A program made the translations under genes and the position numbers. A DNA stretch of 64,000 nt. Origin: Polytrichum commune. Lineage: Eukaryota > Streptophyta > Polytrichopsida > Polytrichales > Polytrichaceae. Shown one piece after another: positions 29,711-47,200 of this stretch (position 1 is the first letter of the stretch; every line of letters begins with the position of its first letter). The notes under the pieces were generated by a model, which was not told where the DNA came from, did not search any database, and worked only from the letters and a program-made list of their open reading frames with translations. The stretch lies in contig OX485803.1 in assembly GCA_950295325.1 (NCBI GenBank), forward strand, positions 71,315,554 through 71,379,553. Reading direction: 5' to 3'.

Positions 29711-29949
29711 GCTGGTTCGTCCCCTGGCGAACGAATATTTATTTATTTTGAAAAAATAAGGTTCGCCTCTCAAAAAACTGAATTTCTCAATTTTCATTTT
29801 TAGCAAAAAAATCAGTAAAAATGACCTTAAATGGCTTAGAAACACCAAAAGATTGCAAAAATTAATTAATTTTATTTTCGTTTTTCTGTCTTCGTAATTT
29901 CATAATTTTTACGTTTTTTATTTTTAGAATTATTTTTGAACGAACCAGC
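29711..29949. mobile_element. TA-flanked MITE with GCTGGTTCGT ends (239 bp)
   Basis: TA at 29709-29710 and 29950-29951; perfect 10-bp ends GCTGGTTCGT, and a second GAACGAA block just inside. The interior is very AT-rich. Only one copy is seen in the window. Confidence 0.68.
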
Positions 29950-29951
29950 TA

Positions 29952-32900
29952 TGGTACTACGGTAGTATATCCAAACCTCATGGAAGATATGCGAATCTTT
30001 AGTGTTTATTTCAATGGTATGACATTGTTGAAACATGATCATAAATGTTATAAATTATCATTCTAATCATTCTTAATCTACAAAATCAATTGATAATTGA
30101 TGAGAATCTACTATCATGCATCATCCATTTAGGAACTTGAGCATTTAGTTTACATTTCAAAACGTTCGGGAGAAACTCTTTTATGAACAGAAAATCTATG
30201 CACGAGCTCATCACGGAAAGCCTAAAGACGACATTCACACGTACAACAAGAAGAGACTCTAGACTCGTGCTTACTAGTTTCTCAAAAAGTCTTTTGATAC
30301 CCAAACGTGTTGGACAAAGAAGCCGCAACAATGTGCATGTATCCAAGGCTTTTTCGTTTTGAGAGGAGTGCGGTTGCAAAAACGTCAAACTTTAGGGCCC
30401 AACAATGGTGTGTGAGCAGGTCCTCTTTTAAGGCGTGTTCTTGACTTGGGTACGCAACTCCTGTATTATATGGCCCTTATTATAATCACTTATAATGCAT
30501 TTTTGTCCAATCTCAAGTGATATAATTTGTTTCAATGTAGGAAACTCTAGTAGCTCTTCTAACAAGGAATTCCAAAATGTAAATATATATACAAAAATTT
30601 AATATTCCTTGAAGCATATGATTGGATTGAAAACCTGATTATATGAGTTTTTTGATACATGCACCATAGGCCGAACTACCCAACTTCTTAAGCTTTTTAA
30701 TAAAAAAAATAATAATGATTTAAATTAAAAATTGCCAATGACTCTTAATTTTGATTGGAGGCAACTACTCATGAGGATCTTTTTAAAATTAGACACTTTA
30801 CAAGGTTTTAAAAAAAGGTGTTTCAATTCTTTATATACGTTGTGGAGATTCTTTTTTTAAATTAATATGCAACCCAACTTTTTCTACATCTTATTCACTT
30901 AATTTGGTCTTCACCCAACTTTTCGGTTCTTTTATTTTTGCATAATTTTATATAATTGTTATAAAAGGTGTCCTCTAAGTTGTTTTAATGCCGATGCCTC
31001 CTAAAACGCATGATATGAGAGTTGTGTACCTAGGGTTTCTTGGCATCCACGCCATTACTAAGGAGTCTTCATTTTCATGGTCACCATATACGGTCACGTA
31101 CTTAAGTTACACCTTCTCTCAACACTAAACGGAAGACCTCTCTACTCCATCGAGAGTAAGTTACATCACCCTTTTGATTTTTGAACCGCGAGGTACGAAT
31201 TATTGGTTTCTCTTCCTCATTACCAACTAAGTTACTCTTTTCACACAAGGTCGAATTACGTCTCGAAGAATGTAAGAACGACACGTGGGTCAATCTCGAT
31301 GCATGTAAGCCAAACACAAGCCCAAGCGAAACGAAGTCCACGACCTTCCTTAGCTTTTGGCCCTCGATCGGGGTCTTGGTGCTAACCACGAGGTCTTTGA
31401 GGTGCCTTTATTGGAGATCAATATTGGAGCCAACAAAAGTAAGCACATGGCTCTAGAAGGGGCACCCATCTCTCTCGTTTTCGATGCACCCAAAACATAC
31501 ACCAAATTGTCCAACTAGGTGTATGTGGTGTCGGGTTCGACTCCTAAACATTGAGTGTCGGGTTTAGTGGCATCATGGAATCGAGCCACGTGTGTGGATC
31601 ACAACAAAGAAATGATGAAAAGAAACTTTGGTGTGTTTACACTAACATGCAACTACCATGGCCACAAGCTACCATTAACTACCGGAGGTCATTGTATCAC
31701 AATGTATATTCACGTTCTTCTGTATCAAAATCACGGGGAGGTCACTCCATTGTCAAGTTGAACATCACATGCGAACAAAGTTTGCTACCCCTATGTTACA
31801 TGCCATAGATAATTTTAAATTTTAATATGATATTTTTTCTACATATACATAACCATTGATAGTATTTTTTGTATATATTTTTTTGAAATTTTTAGTCATA
31901 TTCATTTTTGTAGTAATTTTTAAAGTTCAATTCTACGTCGTTCTAGTTAGAAACGGTATGTTTTATTTTAAGAAAAACAGATCATCAAATTTAATTACCA
32001 TTTTGTACTATGTACTAAGTACTGTGTATATCTACTCATGAAAAACTTTTGATAAAAGTTTGACTCCTTTTGGTGATGCTTTATGTAAAAAGTAGGATTT
32101 TTTACATGTAAAGTGTTTGCACGTGGTTGTTCAACTTTATAATGGAGCGACCGCCCCGTGATAAAAATAGCATGTGTACGAGAGGCCAAACTTGGGTTGA
32201 AAACACTTACTAAGGGGTTAAGGTGTGAGCTTGAAGTACCAAAACGTAATTCAACACATACAATGCCATATGTCGTCTCTTTGAAGTTCTACATTTTAGT
32301 TGGATATGAGGCTCTTGCCAATTACACCTTGTCCATTTTCATACTACATGTACGAATCTTTGACAAAATGATAGTCACATAGGGGCTCATGCTAATAAGT
32401 GATTTTGCTTGTAAATTATTCGAGTGGGCCCCACTATACTATTTCTATTAGTGTGGGATGATGATTAGTGTTACTTACAATGTGAAGGGCCAAGCTAATA
32501 CCGAGCTCATTGAAATTAGTGTGATTTTCAACAATAGGATAATATGCTACTTAACATTAATAAATTTTCTCTTGTTTCAAAATTCAAAAATATATTATCA
32601 ACACCTCACAAATGTATTATATTACAAAATTTCACACCAAAGACCAATATTCCAAATAGAAAACGTGCATCACAACACTCAATACAATTCATAATTAATA
32701 GAGTTATTTGTATTAGTAATAGAAAATATTTTATGGAGTGTTTAAAAATGAATGAAATCTTGTTCTTGTGCCACCTTTTCACATAGACCAAAAGCCATGA
32801 CCACAACAATCTAAGGGTCCTTGAAAATCATCCAAAGGTTGTACCATTGAAAACAAAACTCTAACTTTACAATTGATGGGCGCTTGAGCTTAGTATAAAG

Positions 32901-33739
32901 AGAAAGTGGACCATGTTGAGGGGCTGCAACATACGTTTGGGTTCAGGCCCCTACCATGACAATGTAATATTTCTAAAAGTTAAGTGGCGATTTCATTGAT
33001 TGCCACAATCCCTAGTTTTTGTGATCATCCCACCTCTTTTTGATGGGCACAACGCAATATCCTTGCAACGTGTCTCAAAAGTAGAGAGGAAAAATAAGAG
33101 GCATGATCCACCCAACCTTGAGCCTTACACACTTGTAGGAACTAAGAGTTGAAGGCACCCTCAACTAGTCCTCAAGCATACATTTAACCGGCTCTCCCTT
33201 CATGCCTTTACGGTGAGTTAAGTGTTGTTAACTAAAGGTCATTACTTATGATATGAGAACATCATGTAACACCATAGTCCCAACTAGTGGGTAACTCCCC
33301 TTCACCTTTTTAAATTATTAAATTTTCTAGGGTCAAGTCCTTTAGTCTTGCAAATAGTAGAACCTAGTTGGAATCAAAGACAACTAATGTAACTAATAAA
33401 TAGGTACACGTTACATACCTCCCAATTTAGAAATGAACACATGCATTCATATACTGCAAATTCCAAATTGTAGTGCATCCAAACAATAGTAAAGGCCACC
33501 ACCTAATTTAAACCAAGCCATGGGATTTGTATTTGTACCCATGCTCCATGCCACTTGCGAGGCGAGGCAAGGTAGTAATAACGCCCCGTTTACATGATCT
33601 TGTGTAAACTAAAAGAACGAAAAGGCGTCTACTCTCAAGACACCTTTCCCTCAAAAGTTTATGTGCAACTGGGGCTTTTGTGGTCATGCTTAACACCATG
33701 ATGTGTAAGCCTATTTTTTGACTTGGCTACTGCATCTCA
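29952..33739. other. No gene recognised
   Basis: Scattered short open frames lack family resemblance; AT-rich throughout. The part nearest 33740 may be the decayed 3' end of the chromovirus fossil. Confidence 0.45.
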
Positions 33740-34892
33740 ATACTTCTTGAGGACTTGAATCTACACTCAAGTTGTTCTTTGGTTTCCAAGAAGTATGCTC
33801 AAGTGCATATCTGAGCCATTTAATGAGATGTAATTTCTTGGGGTGAGAATAAGACCCTCTATCTTCTTGTGGAAACATGCATTCTACCTCATATGATATA
33901 TTCTCTTCAAAGACTGGTGGAGGGGGAGGTTAATACTACCCTACCATAACTTGTACACGGCCAAAGAAGCGACATATGAAAGACATTGTGAATCTTAAAA
34001 TGTACTTGGCAAATGCATGTGGTATGCTACAACCCCTATAATTCTCTTGGTTATCTAAAATGGCCAATCCACCGTGGTAGTATCTTTCTAGAACCTAGGA
34101 CCTTCAACTTAATTTTGGCAGTACTTACAAGCATCTATTGTTCCACTTCGTTAGAAACTTCTCATCTCTTCTCGTCATCATAGTATTTGTGCCATTGTTG
34201 TGCAACGATTAAATGTCTCTCGGCCTAGCAAATTACATCAAAATATGCTTGGAAAATTTCTTTGCAACATGGACTTGACACATGTTGATCCCACTGATTG
34301 GTGTCACGAGATGCTGACATGTGTCAAGAGCAAACAAAGGATTGTAAAAAACTCTTGTCAAGAGTCATTATATGCAAATTCTACCATATCAAGGAATTTA
34401 TCCCAGTCATCATACACCGGATTTACATAACATTGCAATATGTCCTCAATGATACAAGTTACCCGTTCCATCTGTCCATCAATTTGAGGATGAAATGTGG
34501 TGGATATAGCCAACCTTGTCCCCAAAAGACCATGTATTGCATTTTGTTACCTACTTGTGAATCTAATGTCCATAATGCTTAGGATTACTTTGGGTAGTTT
34601 ATACACATGATCACGAAATAACCTTGTCGTTCTTTCAACAATAATGTGTGTCATGGTTGGCAAAAAGTGGGTCATTTGGGACAACTCATCCACACACACA
34701 AAGATGGCATCACAACCATGCATAGAAGGTGTCAAGCCAGAAATAAAATTTATATTGACCACCCCCCAATTCATGTCAGGAATCTCCAATGTTTGTAATA
34801 GGCATGTTGGCTTCAAAATAGGAGCTTTATTCTATTGGAAAATCTCACAAGATTTTATATAGCTCCTAATGGACCATGTAGTTGGAGCATTA
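33740..34892 (-). mobile_element. Ty3/gypsy chromovirus fossil, 3' part of pol
   Basis: Minus-strand remains of an LTR retrotransposon. In element order they hold the zinc-binding N-terminus of integrase, the integrase core (best part 34816-34547), a GPY/F-like segment and a chromodomain-like segment near 33760-33840, which points to the chromovirus lineage. It is broken by several (roughly five or more) changes and is clearly old. Gag, protease, reverse transcriptase and both LTRs were not recognised. The upstream side is cut by a TTA-flanked transposon at 34893-35482. Confidence 0.72.
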
Positions 34893-35482
34893 GGGCCACT
34901 TCACACACAAGGTTGAAGGCCCCTGACCATGGCAATGTAAGAGCTCTCATTGGTCAAAAAGGCAGAGACCGTCCAAGTTCACCTCACACTAGGAGGTGAA
35001 GGCCTAAAGGCCCAAAGAAAAGTTCGTGGATGAAAAGTCTACATGGAGTCCTACATGGCAGGTTATGGACAAGGATGTATGGTCTACCGGAATTTGTGTC
35101 ATGCCCACCTCCAAGAGGTGGGCCTGACGCAAATTCTGGGAGACCATGATTTTTTTTTTTTTTTTTTTCCAGCAGGACATATTTCAGGACAAATTTCAAG
35201 ATAGATTGCAAGGCAGATTCCATGACAAACAAACACCACCAAGTAATTCTCATAAATTGATAGAGTTTGAGAAATATTATATTAAACCAAATCCTCCCCT
35301 CTTTTCCCTCCAGCACAATATGCAATGGTCCTACAACATGGTCTATTCTCACTTCACACTATGATTGAGGGCCCGTGACTACATAAAACGACTTTCCCAA
35401 CACCCATGGTACGGCCTTTGGATGAGAGTCAAGGGTCCTCACCATTACAAGGTCACGGCTCTTGGCTCATGTGCGAAGTGGC
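34893..35482. mobile_element. TTA-flanked element inside the chromovirus fossil (590 bp)
   Basis: Ends GGGCCACTTCACACAC and, inverted, GGGCCACTTCGCACAT; TTA lies next to each. Inside are a short perfect hairpin GCCCACCTC..GAGGTGGGC (about 35103-35126) and a 22-T run. Related copies: 39849-40203 and a left half at 28910-29155. Confidence 0.8.
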
Positions 35483-38400
35483 CCTTAGTAAGTCCAAAGC
35501 TTAACTCCTTAAACTAATATTGCCCAAATGAAGTTTTGAACGCCGTTTTAGGTGCATCTTCCTTTTATATATGAATTTGATGATATCTATGTGCCAAATA
35601 TAGAGTTGAAAATACACTAGCATATGCTAATTGATCAAACAAATCATCAATTCAAGGTAATAATTAACGATTCTTTACCATTTTTTTATTGAATGTAGAT
35701 TAATCAACCACCATTCGTAGTGCTTTGTATTTTTTTAACGACAAATAAAATCAAAGACTCACAAGGCGATGAAATGGGTTCAATCCATGGGTGCAAATTA
35801 TAATAAATGAAGTGTTATGTATAATATGACCAATTCTATATTTTAGATCTAATTTATGCTTCATAATAAAGATTGTACTATGCAAGTTGTAATACATGTA
35901 TGGATGGACAAAAAACGGATACTATGTGAATATAGATTATGCATTTGTTGCTCCGAAACTTTTTTTTGTTATTGAAGTAGAGTCGCCTCTGTCACTTGTG
36001 ATGATTGGTGCAACTGGTGTTCTTTAATTTATCCCTTACACAAAGTTACAACTATTATATGAATGAATGATGTAAAGTATTACTATTCTCTCTTAATTCT
36101 AAGTAATGATATGGTATCCAAAACATCACTAATTAGAAAATAAGGTGAAAATAGAAAATTAGGGATGTTGTCTAATCAATATCTCTTGTACATCAAACTA
36201 ACCCCTCGGTCTCACGGGGCATACAAACCTGCTAATGAGTCACCCCCTCCCCCGGGTGCATGTTTCAGAATGTTAGTTTGTGACTTGTATTGGTATGGTT
36301 TGTTATAATTAAAACCAACAAAGGACTAATAGTTTTTGGAAGTATCCATGATAAGAGGCCCCCTTCATACTTTTGCATTCAAAATGTTAGTACCTTATTA
36401 TTGAATAATTACAATAAAATGAGTTCCAAATTTAAAGTATGGAGCCTAAAGCCATGCAAAATTACTAACTTTGGGGTCATCGCTCATGTCTTAGCTTCCT
36501 CCTTCAAGGTGTAGTATAAATTGAACTTCGACCATCTCTACTTTCTTGACAAATCACATAATTTGTATATAACGGGTCAAGGGCCCTCAAGCTTTAGTGC
36601 AAACTGGCCCTAAAACAATGTCATGTGTGGCTTAAAAATCTCGTAATTATATTACTTTAAGGAGATTTTGATGTATTACTTCATATTTCATGTACATACT
36701 TGGAAATGTGTAGGACAAAACTTACTCCAAGACCCATATGAGACCATGTAAGTTGGCGGACTCCTCAAAAGGACCTATAATTCCTAGAAGGGTCTGGTCA
36801 TACCTAATTTAAGCTTACCAATATTGATTGGGGGGGGGGGGTGTGAACACGTGGAATTGCCAATGAATATACCGACACACTCCTACGATGTGTATGGACT
36901 TATCCCAATGCATGTGTGGCCATGTTTGGGTTGTTCCCGTGAGCATATCCTTTAGTCCACACATGGTTGATGTCTTACGCCACACCTTTCCTCATTAATG
37001 GTCAAATGATGCAGGCATGACCTCATCCATGCCATCCACATGACTTTGGGGTTTGGTGTACTGCGTTATATGCCCATCACGATTCCTTCTACATTTTCTT
37101 GCATTTCACATGTGTGTTTAAATGTATATTTATTGATAGCTACATTATAAGCATAAAACTATAAATGTCGGGGTGGCAATTTCTAAATTTGTCTTGTCAA
37201 GTTGGTAGGCTATCTTACTAAATTCCTTGGCATATACATTAGTGTAGAAATCGGGTGGGTAAGCTGCTCATGTCCATCAAGATGGGATGCTTGATAGCCC
37301 AACTTACACAAAGGTTTAGGGTTAGAGCTTCGAAATTGGTCCATCATAAGGTTTTTTAAAGAACAATTTGGAGAACAATTTACTGAATATTTTGGGCCCA
37401 TAGAAGTGTGGAGAAGGGTTGAGTAATAAAATGAGTGTGACATTCAATATGGGGTTTCACCACTTTGTGGAATAATTGTAGAAAACGCATTGAGTATCTA
37501 CATCAATAGTGGTATTTAATGCATGCATGCATGCAAAAAAAAGAAAAGGAAATGGGAATCGACATGGACTAGTATTTAGTTACTACACTGATTATGATAT
37601 CATTTTGGACCAAATTGATTTGGATGGAGCTAATGTTGGTTTCAGATGTGATTTTAAAGATTGGAATATATAATTGCAAAAGTGATCAATCAATGCTTTC
37701 AAGATATGCACATAATTATGTTAAACATCATATCGAAATTTCCACCCACATTTGACATCATAACTAGTGTACCTAGGCTACTTGAAGGATTAGATGATGA
37801 TTTATGTTAAAACGATATTAAGTTATTAATTTCTTACTAAGCCCTTCATAGAGTAGGCACCCAAATATGTGCCAAAATGTGCAACCTCTATTACCCACAC
37901 TTCTTAGATCATGACCCACATTACATCATACAAACGCTCCAATCTAGGAACTTGAACTCAAAAGGATTAATAACAACTCAAACGTCACCATCCTAATATA
38001 ATGACCATAAATGGAAAGGCACAATACTACCACTTTCCGTAGATGGCTCTCCCATGGCTCTATGACTTGAAAGAAAGGAACGAGAACGTGAACATGAAGT
38101 GTGGTAGAAAGCGTGTTCACCATTACTATTGTTGTTGCCATGCCAATGGTCAATTGACTCATAGAGGTCTTTCATGCTCAAATCCATGCACATATCCTAG
38201 GTTGATGACACATGAATATTTACACTACTTTGAAAGAAATATGCAAGGGTAAATGATGAACTAAATTGTTAGTGACATTCATGATCTCTTTCTCATGTGC
38301 TCCTTGAACTTTCAAAGCCAATATTTGTAAAATTTCTCATAAATCTCACCTAATCCACCTACCAAATTAAAGTCACCCTCTTGGACCCAAATGCCCATGT

Positions 38401-39848
38401 GGTTGTTAGAGGAAAATATTCTCCAAGTTGAGAGTGCCTTTATGTACGAAATCCACACGATGGAGGCGGTTTCCCAAAAGCTAACAAAGACTTAGCACAA
38501 TATGTGGCCAATGTCACACAAGGCTTGATGCCAAAACACCAATTCCTATACAATGTACTCATTGACCCTCAACAATAGTTGCCATGGGCTGACTTCATAT
38601 GGTTGACTTTAAGGCCTTAAAGGGTCATTTTTAGAGTTTTCTACAAATTTCATATCGTTAGAAGTGTCAAAATAATTGTAGAAAATAATCATAGATTAAT
38701 GAACATGAGTCAAATGGAAGCACACAAACAAATTTTGTATGAGTCCAAGGAAAAATCAAAAGGTTATCTTAAGGTTGAGCTTGTCAATGCTGAGTAGGGT
38801 GACCTATTCATGTTTACATGCTCCCTTGTACTCCAACCACTCACGTAGCCTCAAGTAGTGTGGAGGTAAGCAATGAACATGCTAAGTAGCTTCAAGTTAG
38901 AGATCCAAAGTACGTGTCATTATTGGATATGTGTCATTTGAAGACCTTAGTACCTTATGGCAATTAAACTGATAGAAATAAAAAACCCTTTTGCAAGTGA
39001 CTCATTTAATCCCAAATCATGGGAAAATGGAAATTATAGTATGTGAGTGTACCTCTCATCCATCCAACATAAAATTTGACACCCAATAGGTTTGTAGCCG
39101 ATTCATCTTAAATGACCTTGAGTACACTAATTGAGGGTCTTGAAAAATAGTTTTTGATGTCATGCCAACTATTAAAAAGTAACCTCAATGAGAATGGACA
39201 GAGGAGTCATTGAGGACTAGTACCATATGACAATGTGGATGAAAACACGAATTGGATGAAACTAGCACATCTATTGCCGATAGTTTCCTCTAACCATAGG
39301 GCATCCTTTTGCACATCTACCTTTACTTTAAAATGCTAAATAGCCTTTTTTTTTATATGTACACTCCAAAGAAAAATTATACCTCTCTCTATGAATACTA
39401 TGTATTCTAATGCCTCAAATTTTACCCCTTCTCACACTCACGTTAGTTCATAAGTGATATGAAGAGTCCAATCCCCAGGATTAGCCAAACCTAATGTGGT
39501 CACTTTTAACATCTCACATATGTAGGGAGTTTGAAGGCTTGAACTATATACTACGTAAACACATTGAGTTAGTACATACAAATGAAAGTTATGGACTAGA
39601 TAACCAACAAGAGCCTAGAAGAGAGTGGATGACGAGCTGTGGGAGCAACGAGTCATTCGCTTACTTGAGCTCATTATCAGTCATAAACAATTAGCTCATG
39701 AACAAAAGCAAAGAGTTATGAATGATAGCATGCTTTTCATGGATGAAAACATACAATGAGTTATGATAACTTACATATATTATATTGCCATGGGGGGGAC
39801 CCAGACTCGAACATATGTTACGGTCACTCAACATGGTCCACTTTTACT
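35483..39848. other. No gene recognised
   Basis: AT-rich intergenic DNA with a poly-G run (36830-36841), a GCAT repeat (37519-37533) and a copy of the 1-250 dispersed repeat at 38995-39170. Confidence 0.45.
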
Positions 39849-40203
39849 CTACACCAAGGGTCAATTCATACATGAGACTGTAGGCCCATGACCATTTTAG
39901 TCTAAGATCTCTCATTGGTCGAAAGGCCCAAGATCATCCAAATTCATTTCACACTAGAAGGTGAAGAACTAATTAAGGATCCAAGAAAATTGTCATGGGT
40001 TAATAATCTACAAAGATTCCTACATAACATATTATAAATAATGTTTCGTGATCTGCTGAAATTTGTGTTAGGCCCACCTCCAAAAGATAGGCTTGGCGAA
40101 AAATTCAAATAGATCGTATTAGTGCTATAACCTTTGGATGAGAATCAATGGCCCCCACAATTAAATGGTCACGGCCCTTGGCTCGTGTGTGAAGTGACCC
40201 TAA
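39849..40203. mobile_element. Second copy of the GGGCCACTTC element
   Basis: Left GGGTCAATTCATACATGAGAC, right inverted GGGTCACTTCACACACGAGC. Shares the inner order CTCATTGGTCGAAAGG, CACACTAGAAGGTGAAG and GTGTTAGGCCCACCTCCAA with 34893-35482 but lacks its central segment. Another right-arm piece follows at 40235-40300. Confidence 0.68.
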
Positions 40204-40419
40204 GCTTGAGGGCCCATCGATCACAATATCCAGAGTATGGCCTGTGGATGACCTTCAAGGGCCCTTAGATTTTCTTGGTCACGGGTATTAAATTGACCTT
40301 GGTCCAACTTCCATAAAGCATTGAAGACGACAATAAGATATTACTATAAGACTACAAAAGTTTGGAACCAGGTGTTTATTAATTAATTATTATTACTCCT
40401 GACTAAAACTGACTCCTTC

Positions 40420-42169
40420 GGTCAAAGGCCTTGAAACGAACGAATGGAGACGGACGGACGGACGGCCGACGACGTCGGAGACTTTGGTCTGTGGTCCCGT
40501 GATCTGTTCTCTTTCGCAGCAAAGAGAAAGAGCTCGGTCGCCATAGCCATGGACCATGTACTCGCGGCGCCATGCCACGCGCTCTCGTGCACACACGCTC
40601 TCCGAAATACACGAGATTGAACCCGTGTTGTATTCACTCCAGAGTCCGCTGAATTTTTTCCTTAGCTATCCACCTCAGAATTGGTCACAAACGGAGCCGG
40701 TGCAGTTTGTTAAGGAGCTTTCTTCTTTGTTTTCGCCATTGTCTCTCGTTCTCAAACTCCAAAGCTTCAATTGTAACGTGCGGAGAGTCCACGTGGTGAA
40801 TTATCAAATCTCAGAGTGCTCTTCTGATCTTCTCGTGGCCACGGTGAGTTGTTCTGTTTGCCATTCATTTGTAATTGTTGTTAGCAAGAGACAGATCATA
40901 GCGTTGGCACAGTTAAGTTATTGCTTCCCGTTTTGATCGAGCACTGGTTCGTAGAGCAACAGATTTTATTAACTCGAAGCTCCGAATTTTAGCCCAGTGT
41001 TGTCAGATTTTCTTGTCGCCTCTTTATTTTCTTCTTACGTAGGATCCTCTTGCGGGTTGGCGAGCTGCTGCTTCAGATATAACTTGACTGGCTATAGATG
41101 TCATTTCTGCAAGCAGAGTTTAAATCAATTTGAGCTGCACCGGTTTGGTTCTGCTCAAACAGTTCTAGCGCTTGAGGCTCTCGGAGGGGAACTTTGTAAG
41201 AAAGCACATTTCTTATTAATGAGCAATCATTATGAACGTGTACTATTTCGAAGTTATATGTGTTTGAGGTTGCTTTTGAGAACAAATGGACTGAATATTA
41301 CATTGTCGCAGGCGTCTCATGTGATGCCTGAGGTTCGAAAGTGAAGCAGAGTTCTTAACTCGAAGCTCCGATCAGTCCAGTGTCATTAGACTTGCGTGTC
41401 GCCTTTTTGTTCCTTCTTACGTAGGATCCGTTACTTCAGGTATAACTTCCAGTTGCTTCGGATGTCATTTCTGCAACCAGAGGTTTAATCAATTTGAGCT
41501 GCAGCGGTTCTGCTCAAGTTGTAGCGTTTGAGGCTGCCAGAGGGGAACTTTGTAGCTAACCTTTGTTATTATTGAGCAATCATCATGGGCGTGTATTTCG
41601 AAGTGATATGCTTTTGAGGTTGCTTTTGAGAACAAATGGACTTCAATTACATTAACGCAGGCGTCTGATATGACGCCTGATGTGAGCTTCTAGCTCCTCG
41701 CATATCTGTAAATTAAGAGTCATCCTGCAGTACTTATTGCAGCTTCCACCTCTAGCCATGGCCTCTCTTGGCTACCGCTAAAGCAAACAGGTATCCTCTT
41801 ACAATTCCTGGAATTTACAACTTTCTCGTGCACTCGGTTACTATCTTTCCAGCCGACTAAAGAGTCTCAGCGGTATCAATTGTGGTGTCAAAAGTAATTA
41901 CCACTGTCGCTGGTGAATTTTGCAGTCGCAGTTATAGAAATTAGAAGCGTCACAAAATCATTCTCGTCCCCTCGCCTCCATTATGAAACAGGAAATTTAG
42001 TTTCTGTTGTAATGATCTGCACGATGAATCCAAGCGCTTTACTAGTACTTTCACCTCTGTTTAGGCAATCCTTTAGAGCATTTTTAGTAGAGTCCCGTAC
42101 GGACTAGATACCTGTCTTTCTGCTGGACAACAAGGTTTTCTTTCATTTGATGAATCCTGAGGTTGGAGT
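40420..42169 (+). promoter_or_regulatory. MAPK upstream region and 5' leader with tandem duplication
   Basis: The GC content rises at 40430-40620 (GGACGGACGGACGGACGG), typical for a promoter or first exon. Two direct repeats follow: 40968-41337 and 41355-41682, both starting TTAACTCGAAGCTCCGA and sharing CTTCTTACGTAGGATCC, ATCAATTTGAGCTGCA, GGGGAACTTTGTA, GAGAACAAATGGACT and GCAGGCGTCT. The second unit has small deletions. Likely a transcribed leader with introns, but the transcription start is not determined. Confidence 0.55.
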
Positions 42170-45880
<3,711 letters not shown>

Positions 45881-46723
45881 GATGATACAGAGTCGGGTGT
45901 CTTCATCCTCAAAATGCAGAGGTTTATACCCATATGATATTCGTTACTTCTTTCCATTTTCCATCATCTGAAGACAATGAGTTTTGCAGTGGAGCGTCGA
46001 TTTTAGACTCCTTAGATAAGCATTTGACAGTCTCTGTATATATGTCCTTCATCATGCAGGCAAACAGACAGATATTGTAATTTAAGACCCTCATAGTCTC
46101 CGGTCACAGGCAGCGATGACCTATGAGAAATACTTTTTTACAATCAATAGATAAAATAGGACAAAAATTGAAGCTATATATCACTTGACGGTGATCGGCA
46201 TACTGGATATGAATCGAGTGCTTTCAACGAGTTTTGTTTGACGTCAATGGGGTACATTCTTACACAGAACATTGTACTTCACTCTCGGGACTCCGAAAGC
46301 ACAATTCGCCAATCTTTGTATATGGTCCTGATAATAAAATCCCTGGGACACTGTTTCTGCTTAAACCCCGTGGCTTCTTCATCATTTCAGTGGATTTTGT
46401 TCTCATCAACAAATTTAAATCATCCTCCATTTGAGATGCGCTAACATGCTGGCTTGGGGGTGTTCACCTGTTAGCTAGAATTAATCTACTGTGAAGTCTC
46501 TGAGTCGTAATTGCAGAATCAAGCAACAACTGACGACAAACAGTTTCATATTATTGCATTGGAAGTGTGATAATGCAGGAACTTCATTGAAGCACCAGAA
46601 GAGTGCAAAGTGGACATGAGGAAGGCTAAGGTATGATTTTCTACACCTCCTCAATCCTTCTTCATGCTTGGGCACTCGATGGCAACATCGAGATGCTCTC
46701 AAGAAGGGAAGGAAAGGAAGGAA
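45881..46723. other. MAPK 3' UTR and spacer
   Basis: The 3' UTR probably ends near 46150 (AATAGATAAAATAG region). Nothing else recognised before the CorA-like pseudogene. Confidence 0.4.
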
Positions 46724-47200
46724 TCAAGGAGAATCGTCCAAGCGGACGTAGCGATCGTCGGCTTTGGGTGGGAAGTTGGGATCGTAGCTCTGCAGTGAAC
46801 TGTCGGAGGAAACATGGTGGACTTTCTCGTGCGCCTCGGACCGCCTTCTGGAACGTTTTGACGATCTCTTTGCACCTCCATTTTCCGAGATGAGACTTCC
46901 TCCTCGGTGGGCAGCGGCTTGAGGCCGAGCCGGTGCATGCCGATCGCAATCGTGATGGCGCCCGAGAGGAAGATGCAGAAGGAGAAGATGGCAAACGCGT
47001 GTGGCTCGTCGCTACCGCCCGGGATCCCATCCACGTTGATTCCAAACAGCCCGACAATGATCGACAGGAGGAGGCCGCCTCCTCCAATAACCGATAAATT
47101 GTGCGTCACCCGGGCGCTCGTGGACCAGTTTTAAAATATTTGAAGTCTCGCCCCCCTCAGATGCGTCACCAAGTCGTGAAGGATCTCCTCCCGCGCATGC
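46724..47200 (-). pseudogene. Broken 3' part of a plant CorA-like (MIT family) membrane protein gene
   Basis: Reading the minus strand from about 47200, EEILHDLVTHLRGARLQIF is followed by an in-frame stop (near 47135) and then NWSTSARVTHNLSVIGGGG, the first membrane helix, and GLFGINVDGIPGGSDEPHAF, the Gly-x-Asn loop of CorA/MIT proteins with a second helix FSFCIFLSGAITIAIGMH. After EEEVSSRKMEVQ the frame shifts twice (near 46865 and 46842), and the third frame carries HEKVHHVSSDSSLQSYDPNF then KADDRYVRLDDSP and a stop at 46724. The coherent C-terminus spread over three frames shows a former real gene rather than chance. No upstream exons are recognisable on the right, so only the last exon appears to remain. 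Intact family members sit in membranes as Mg2+ or metal transporters; that role is family knowledge only. It lies about 850 bp past the MAPK stop, tail to tail. Confidence 0.8.

Noticed and set aside
31530-31550. GGTTCGACTCC, a tRNA B-box-like string
   Set aside because: No A box at the right distance and no cloverleaf could be drawn.
37944-38193. Minus-strand frames with Ser/Arg-rich text, considered as gag remains
   Set aside because: No zinc knuckle or other recognisable part, too little to support a call.
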